Shown here: in pieces, positions 61,501 through 64,000 of the stretch
Layout: every line of letters begins with the position of its first letter
Numbering within the stretch: position 1 is the first letter of the stretch
Assembly (NCBI GenBank): GCA_038503035.1
Contig: JAVSML010024271.1
Span: forward strand, 744,001 to 808,000
Length of the DNA stretch: 64,000 nucleotides
Source: Crocodylus rhombifer
Lineage: Eukaryota > Chordata > Crocodylia > Crocodylidae
Reading direction: 5' to 3'
Made by a program: the position numbers and the translations under genes
The notes under the pieces: model-generated
Databases searched by the model: none
The model's input: only the letters and a program-made list of their open reading frames with translations
What the model was told of the DNA's origin: nothing

Positions 61501-63922
61501 CGGAGCCCTTGGCCTGGCTGCATGACCATTCATGGTCATCTGGCCAGGTGCTGGGGGATTGGAAACTGGCTAATGTGGTCCCAATTTGCAAGAAAGGGAG
61601 GAAGGAGGATCCAAGTAACTATAGGCCTATAAGCCTCACCTCATTGCTTGGGAAGATCTTGGAGAGAATCATTAAGGAACACATCTGTGGGGGGGCCTGC
61701 AGGGGAGATCATGTTCAGGGGCAATCAGCATGGGTTCATCAAAGGCAGGTCCTGCCTGACCAACCTGGTTGCCTTTTATGACCAAGTAACTAAATCCTTG
61801 GATGATGGTGTCACCGTGGATGTAGGCTTTCTAGACTTTAAGAAGGCCTTTGACACTGTCTCTCACCCCAGCCTCATCATTAAATTAAGTGACTGTGGCA
61901 TTGATGCCTGCACAGTTGGATGAGTGAAAAATCGGCTGATGGGGCGCACCCAGAGAGTAGTGGTGGACAGGTTGTACTCAACCTGGCGAGATATGGGCAG
62001 TGGGGTCCCCCAGGGCTTGGTTCTCGGGACCGCACTGTTTAACATCTCCATCAGAGACTTGGACGAGGGGGTGGAAAGCACGCTGTCCTAGTTTGCTGGT
62101 GACACTAAGATGTGGGGCGAGGTGGACACACTTGAAGGGAGAGAGAGGCTGCAAATAGATTTAGACAGACTACAAAACTGGGCAGACGAGAATAGGATGG
62201 GGTTCAACAAATGCAGGGTGCTGCACCTTGGGAGAAGGAATCCACAGCATACCCACAGGCTGGGGAGTTCCCCTCTTGAAAGCACAGAGGTAGAAAGGGA
62301 TCTTAGAGTCATTGTTGACTCCAGGATGAACATGAGCTGCCAATGCCAGACCGCAGCCAGCAAGGCCAACCATACCTTGTCATGCATCCAAAGGTGCGTT
62401 TCAAGCCGGTCCAGAGAGGTGATACTCCCCCTCTATGTGACATTGGTCAGGCCGCAGTTGGAGTACTGCGTCCAGTATTGGGCGCCGCTCTTCAAAAGTG
62501 GTGTGGCCAGCCTGGAAAGGGTTCAGAGGAGGGCCACCTGCTTGGTGAGAGGGCAGCAGGACAGGCCCTATGAGGAGAGACTGAGGGACCTAAACCTGTT
62601 CAACCTCAGCAAGAGGAGGCTGAGAGGGGACCTGGTGGCTGCCTACAAACTCTTCGGGGGAAATCAACAGCAAATAGGTAGAGCCCTTTTCTCCCCAGCA
62701 CCACCTGGTGTGACAAGGAACAATGGTAACAAGCTGATGGAGAATAGATTTAGGTTAGAGATCAGAAGACAATTTTTTACAGTTCGGGTGGCCAGAATCT
62801 GGAACCAACTTCCCAGGGAAGTGGTCCTCACCCCTACCTTGGGCAAATTCAAGAGGAGGTTGGATGATCACCTGTCTGGGGTCTTGTGAACCCAGCATTC
62901 ATTCCTGCCTTTGGCAGGGGGTCAGGCTAGATGATCTGTTCAGGTCCCTCCAGAGCCTAGCTACTATGAAACTATTTCACCAGCACATCGCTCTGTCAGA
63001 TCAGCATTTCTGTACCTACCTTACAACAGAAGACTGAAAGTCAGGACTCCTTGGGCACATCTACACAAGACATTGGCTTGCACAATAGCTGAAAAATACT
63101 CCACAGTAGCGCATCATAGCACAGACAGTGCTAATACATTACTGTGCAGTATTATTAGGCTACCGTGCAGTAGTGTCAAAGATGTTCACTGTTGCTACTT
63201 TGCAGTAACTCCAGTTACTGTGCATTTATTTAGTACTTGCTAATACAAGTACTAAATAAATGCACAGTAATGACATGCCCCTTAAGTCCTATATTCTAGC
63301 TCTTCCATTGACTTAGTAACCACATGCCAGTCACTTAATGTAACCTTCCTGTCCCTCATTTTTCTCATGGGTCAGTTAGCGCTGTTACCTATTTCCTTGG
63401 CATATTATGAGGTGGAGTTTTTTTGCAAATATATCTACAATGGAATGAATGGAACATGCTATATGTGGTATTATTTTTATAGGAATTAAATCTCCAAAAT
63501 CACATAGGCAGAAAAATCAAACATCAGTTTTATTTGAAACTTGATTCCAAAGTGAGATGGTTTAATACAGTTTCTACCTATAGTACTGTGTATTAACACT
63601 TGGGTTAAAGAGCCTTACTTAGCCTGTGGCCATGCTGCATCCTGGTGCTGGTAGGTAAAGAGATTCTCAGCCTACATGCATCTGAAAAATAAAAATGTCT
63701 GTGCTGTTATAGGTCAACTTCCTCCAGCTGGTTCCAGGTGTTATTGGGAGTCCAGTGACTGTAGCAGCTGCTGAAGATGTCGTCTATCTCCTGAAAGCAG
63801 AACAGCCAGGAAAAATTCTTCATTCGGTGTATGGTCAGCCTGTCACGTGTCTCGATGTGTCTGCCAATGAGGCAGCCTTTGGAGTCAAAGGCTTTGGCTG
63901 GTTGTTAAATGAGACCAACAAG
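19166..63922 (+). CDS. FBXW8: FBXW8, F-box/WD40 protein 8 (5' part, seven exons)
   Basis: FBXW8 is the substrate-recognition subunit of the CUL7-RBX1-SKP1 ubiquitin ligase, reported at the Golgi and in the cytoplasm, with substrates such as IRS1 and GORASP1 described in mammals. Join: 19166-19444, 23708-23812, 31148-31312, 32143-32231, 50872-51029, 60178-60374, 63713-63922; together 1203 bases, 401 codons, with no stop. An N-terminal basic region and Pro/Ala-rich linker (residues 1-93) precede the F-box (about 100-150, spanning exons 2-3) and then WD40 blades (from about 205). Human FBXW8 is about 598 residues, so roughly the last third is beyond the window. Identity is recognised from strong collinear similarity through the F-box, for example [13 protein letters not shown] and [14 protein letters not shown]. 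All six complete introns are GT-AG. Confidence 0.97.
21626..21870. mobile_element. Possible decayed MITE
   Basis: The start 'gggatgcgtctacac' resembles the ends of the TATGTCTACAC-type MITEs elsewhere in the window (2553, 54913). A right end near 'ccccacgtcac' is only weakly complementary. Boundaries are uncertain. Confidence 0.3.
23377..23692 (+). mobile_element. CR1 LINE 3' fragment
   Basis: The sequence contains the CR1 landmarks 'aactttctcactaggaga', 'aagcactggaacaaactacc', 'ggttgtggaatctccatcc' and 'ctagatgacctcctgaagtc', then a degenerate 'attcatagaaaatt' tail. It lies only 15 bases upstream of the FBXW8 exon 2 acceptor, so its 3' end lies close to, or within, the exon 2 splice-acceptor region. 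Confidence 0.92.
23708..23812 (+). CDS. FBXW8: FBXW8 exon 2 (residues 94-128), F-box first half
   Basis: A 105-base phase-0 exon with acceptor TTTTTTTCAG|AATG and donor CAG|GTAAGC. It encodes [10 protein letters not shown] then [13 protein letters not shown], the helix of the F-box that contacts SKP1, ending GRCAQ. The text aligns collinearly with vertebrate FBXW8 without gaps. Confidence 0.97.
24075..24983. mobile_element. TIR element with perfect 15-bp ends
   Basis: The 15-mer TAAAGGGACACTGTC at 24075-24089 is exactly complementary to 24969-24983. The 909 bases between encode no transposase. The right end runs into poly-A (24983-25001). No clear target duplication is visible, so superfamily is unassigned. 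A near match, 'ttaaagagacactga', occurs alone near 38213. Confidence 0.65.
27761..27786. repeat. (TG)n microsatellite
   Basis: About twelve uninterrupted TG units within intron 2. Confidence 0.95.
27915..28997 (+). mobile_element. CR1 LINE, 5'-truncated, long open RT frame
   Basis: An uninterrupted frame to 28903 encodes the C-terminal half of a CR1 ORF2. It has the [11 protein letters not shown] block near 28010, the reverse-transcriptase catalytic motif FADD at 28100-28111, PQLEYC near 28470, and the conserved C-terminal region ending in ...YLAGIL. The 3' UTR has 'gatgatctcccgaggtccc' and the tail 'tctatgaaatctatgaaa'. Endonuclease and the N-terminal RT are absent, so it cannot move by itself. 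The absence of stops over about 330 codons suggests a relatively young insertion. The first ~30 codons of the open frame (27818-27914) are intron sequence, not CR1. Confidence 0.93.
28998..30094. other. Intron 2, nothing recognised
   Basis: Unremarkable AT-rich intron sequence without exon or repeat signatures that I can name. Confidence 0.4.
30095..30322. repeat. Long imperfect foldback (inverted repeat)
   Basis: The left arm 30131-30192 and right arm 30227-30289 are inverted copies: both share GTTTGACCCAGCT, TGTCTGTATAG, TTCAG and GGGCTTTTTGGCACTT in order, with a 34-base loop (30193-30226) that holds its own small palindrome (TTCAATCGACTATTTGATTGAA). Weaker pairing (GAAGAGG and CAGNGC blocks) continues outward to about 30095 and 30322. 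This is probably a foldback-type MITE. If transcribed as part of the FBXW8 intron it would form a long hairpin. Confidence 0.85.
30358..30397. repeat. (TTTG)n microsatellite
   Basis: About nine to ten TTTG units followed by a short G run. Confidence 0.97.
31148..31312 (+). CDS. FBXW8: FBXW8 exon 3 (residues 129-183), F-box second half
   Basis: A 165-base phase-0 exon with acceptor TGCTTCTAG|GTGAGC and donor AAG|GTAAAA. It encodes [19 protein letters not shown], the end of the F-box, then the linker ...[14 protein letters not shown]...RTNWK that joins the F-box to the propeller. The Cys-Trp and Arg-Ala-Lys-Glu-His positions match mammalian FBXW8. The apparent GTGAGC after the AG is coding, not a donor. 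Confidence 0.97.
31313..32142 (+). other. FBXW8 intron 3
   Basis: An 830-base GT-AG intron ending TTTCCATGCAG. I see no repeat or gene in it. Confidence 0.9.
32143..32231 (+). CDS. FBXW8: FBXW8 exon 4 (residues 184-213)
   Basis: An 89-base exon with acceptor TTCCATGCAG|AAC and donor GG|GTACGT. It encodes [30 protein letters not shown]; the last glycine codon is split GG|A with exon 5. This starts the WD40 propeller (the VHSCDGVV strand). The frame is preserved. Confidence 0.95.
32622..33477. mobile_element. hAT-like MITE, 856 bp, 7/8 TSD
   Basis: The left end CACGGGTGG and the right end (reverse complement CAGGGGTGGGCAATTATT) are the CAGGGGTGGGCAA type seen in Charlie-like hAT elements. TGCTATAA (32614-32621) and TGCTATAG (33478-33485) flank it as an eight-base duplication with one change. 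The GC-rich interior with 'ggccggatccagccc' near the left end and 'cccacgggcccaa' near the right is partly inverted. Overlapping long open frames inside are compositional and not genes. Confidence 0.88.
38255..38295. repeat. (TATATC)n AT-rich microsatellite
   Basis: An imperfect run of 'tatatctatatctatatatatc' type sequence. Confidence 0.85.
38457..39277. mobile_element. hAT-like MITE, 821 bp
   Basis: The left end GAGTGGCTGTCAAAGTTTTT is a diverged CAGTGGTTCTCAAAC-type hAT terminus. The right end reads CAGTGGATCTCAACTGAGG in reverse complement. Flanks ACCTAAGT (38449-38456) and ACCTGAGA (39278-39285) agree at six of eight bases. The interior carries no transposase. Confidence 0.8.
40320..40480 (-). 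repeat. CR1 3'-end fragment, minus orientation
   Basis: The words 'aaggctggaagtgacctcag' and 'catctagtccagcccagga' are the reverse complement of the CR1 3' terminal block. The element is truncated to its tail and the preceding UTR. Confidence 0.85.
43450..44260. mobile_element. Tigger/pogo-like non-autonomous transposon, 811 bp
   Basis: Both termini carry AGGTTTCCCTTGCTTTATG as a perfect 19-base inverted repeat (43451-43469 and 44241-44259), flanked on each side by TA (43448-43449 and 44261-44262). A TA duplication plus a CAGGTTTCCCTNGCTTTATG end resembles the Tigger (pogo/mariner) group. Subterminal 'tgcgaattcg' and 'tatgcgaattt' blocks are also inverted. The interior is a GC-rich filler without transposase, so it must have been mobilised in trans. 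Confidence 0.85.
44395..44600 (-). repeat. CR1 3'-end fragment, minus orientation
   Basis: The block 'tagggctggaagggacttc' followed by 'gccatccagtccaacc' and 'aggcaggatcatccctgtc' is the reverse complement of a CR1 3' end. It lies about 135 bases downstream of the Tigger-like element. Confidence 0.88.
45278..45671. mobile_element. hAT-like MITE, 394 bp
   Basis: The left end TAGAGGTGTCAAACTC pairs with the right end, CAGTGATGTCAAATAT in reverse complement, both variants of the CAGGGGTGTCAAA hAT terminus. Similar octamers CTCAAGTA (45272-45279) and CTCTAGTA (45672-45679) flank the copy, leaving the exact left border uncertain by about two bases. Inverted 'gagccagatctgga' and 'aggccagatctagcc' lie just inside the ends. 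Confidence 0.8.
50872..51029 (+). CDS. FBXW8: FBXW8 exon 5 (residues 213-266), WD40 repeat
   Basis: A 158-base exon with acceptor TTCTCTTCCAG|A and donor GG ATG G|GTAAGT. The first base completes the split Gly codon. It encodes [19 protein letters not shown], a classic WD40 strand with the Trp-Asp pair at residues 222-223, then [17 protein letters not shown]. The acidic insert between the strands in mammals is replaced here by [10 protein letters not shown]. The last base is the first of a split Gly codon. Confidence 0.97.
51807..52192. mobile_element. hAT-like MITE, ~386 bp
   Basis: The left end CAGGGGTTCTCAACCTTTTT is a textbook hAT terminus. The right end 'ctggttgataaccgtca' is its diverged reverse complement. 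Flanks ATCTAAGA and AGCTAAAG share five of eight bases. There is no coding capacity. Confidence 0.78.
54913..54999. mobile_element. MITE left-end fragment (TATGTCTACA type)
   Basis: The sequence 'ggctatgtctacattgcagg' resembles the terminus of the Harbinger-like element at 2553. It breaks off exactly where the hAT-like element at 55000 begins, so the latter may be inserted into it. I could not find the matching right end after 55631. Confidence 0.5.
55000..55631. mobile_element. hAT-like MITE, 632 bp
   Basis: The left end CAGGGCTGTCCAGCTTCC is mirrored by the right end, CAGGACTGTCCAACTGG in reverse complement. Flanks ATCTGTAC and ATATACAC share five of eight bases. Long minus-strand frames inside are chance openings in a Cys/His-rich translation of GC-rich filler. 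Confidence 0.82.
59740..59880 (+). repeat. CR1 3'-end fragment
   Basis: It encodes a relic of the CR1 C-terminus ('ttcaagaggagaccagacag...cacctggctgg' gives [11 protein letters not shown]). It then has the CR1 3' UTR block 'ggctggacccgatgatcttc' and 'ggtcccttctggcc', ending near 'atcgatgaaact'. Confidence 0.9.
60178..60374 (+). CDS. FBXW8: FBXW8 exon 6 (residues 266-331), WD40 repeat
   Basis: A 197-base exon with acceptor TTGTATGCAG|GGACT and donor AAGTTG|GTAAGT, ending in phase 0. It encodes [42 protein letters not shown] and [14 protein letters not shown]. The Asp of the WD dipeptide is Ser here (WS at 271-272), as WD40 repeats often vary. The frame happens to stay open into the intron until a stop at 60588-60590. 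Confidence 0.95.
61395..62975 (+). mobile_element. CR1 LINE, 1.6 kb, defective RT
   Basis: The longest CR1 copy. Frame one (to about 61690) has the LHPRVLREL and [18 protein letters not shown] blocks of the RT N-terminus. After a frame shift at a seven-G run (61689-61695) come [27 protein letters not shown], then [10 protein letters not shown] and [16 protein letters not shown] at 61921-61923 and a TAG about seven codons past the ESTLS region (near 62088-62090) interrupt the frame, and the catalytic FADD is changed to FAGD. The 3' end has 'ggtcaggctagatgatctg'. The copy is dead and older than the one at 27915. Confidence 0.93.
63025..63050 (+). repeat. MIR SINE, left part (split)
   Basis: 'agactgaaagtcaggactcc' matches the MIR core 'gactgggagtcaggactcct'. 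The MIR appears to resume at 63284 after an inserted MITE. Confidence 0.6.
63051..63283. mobile_element. MITE with perfect 25-bp terminal hairpin
   Basis: The element begins TTGGGCACATCTACAC and ends near GACATGCCCCTTAA. Repeated 'actgtgca'/'gtgcagta' words fill the interior. Near the right end, 63215-63239 is exactly complementary to 63246-63270 with a six-base loop (63240-63245). It sits between two parts of a MIR, which defines its borders to within a few bases. Superfamily is unclear. Confidence 0.65.
63284..63430 (+). repeat. MIR SINE, right part (split)
   Basis: 'agctcttccattgactta', 'ccagtcacttaatgtaacc' and 'cctcatttttctcatgggtc' follow the MIR core order after the interrupted 63025-63050 part. 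Confidence 0.75.
63713..63922 (+). CDS. FBXW8: FBXW8 exon 7 (residues 332-401)
   Basis: A 210-base phase-0 exon with acceptor GCTGTTATAG|GTC and donor AAG|GTAATT. It encodes [20 protein letters not shown], then [12 protein letters not shown] and [21 protein letters not shown], a WD40 blade strongly like mammalian FBXW8. Translation would continue in exons beyond the right edge; the open frame into the intron stops at 63962-63964. Confidence 0.96.
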
Positions 63923-64000
63923 GTAATTAAAAATAGGGTTTTTTTTTCCTTTGCAGCTATCTAAGTGCTTCCCATCATTGCTGGGTTTTTTCTTTTGTAT

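Larger units (their letters stand above)
60375..63712 (+). other. FBXW8 intron 6
   Basis: A 3338-base intron, GTAAGT to GCTGTTATAG. It holds a 1.6-kb CR1 copy, a MIR apparently split by a MITE, and otherwise no recognised feature. Confidence 0.9.

Overview
This is a vertebrate nuclear-genome window of moderate AT-richness. Its introns are long. LINE debris is exclusively of the CR1 type, short interspersed repeats look like MIR, and there are many short non-autonomous DNA transposons with clear terminal inverted repeats (hAT-like, Harbinger-like and Tigger/pogo-like). I see no Alu or L1. Bird introns are normally shorter and poorer in DNA transposons, so a crocodilian or turtle is the best guess, with a crocodilian slightly favoured. 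The species call is inference.

The one gene read with certainty is the 5' two thirds of FBXW8 on the + strand. Seven coding exons (19166-19444, 23708-23812, 31148-31312, 32143-32231, 50872-51029, 60178-60374, 63713-63922) join without a frame break into 401 codons. Every visible intron has GT/AG ends. The last ~200 residues lie beyond the right edge. FBXW8 is the substrate-binding F-box/WD40 subunit of the CUL7 ubiquitin ligase.

Upstream, a second CpG island (about 12190-13480) is broken by a 400-base run of N (12458-12857). In mammals the neighbour 5' of FBXW8, in the opposite orientation, is HRK, a short BH3-only apoptosis gene with a GC-rich first exon. The island, the gap and a good minus-strand splice donor at 12404/12403 fit HRK exon 1 hidden in the gap. 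That is inferred from synteny, because no HRK codons are readable.

Layout: 1-11690, no recognised gene, scattered old repeats, possibly HRK intron; 11690-12185, CA-rich minisatellite; 12190-13480, CpG island with gap; 13480-18890, intergenic repeats (two large MITEs, two CR1 fragments); 18890-19560, FBXW8 CpG island and exon 1; 19445-64000, FBXW8 introns and exons with many transposon insertions. The most notable non-genic structures are a foldback element of about 230 bp in intron 2 (30095-30322), a perfect 25-bp hairpin at 63215-63270 inside a MITE that appears to have split an older MIR, and about ten TIR elements, several with nearly intact target-site duplications. I found no unknown multi-gene system.
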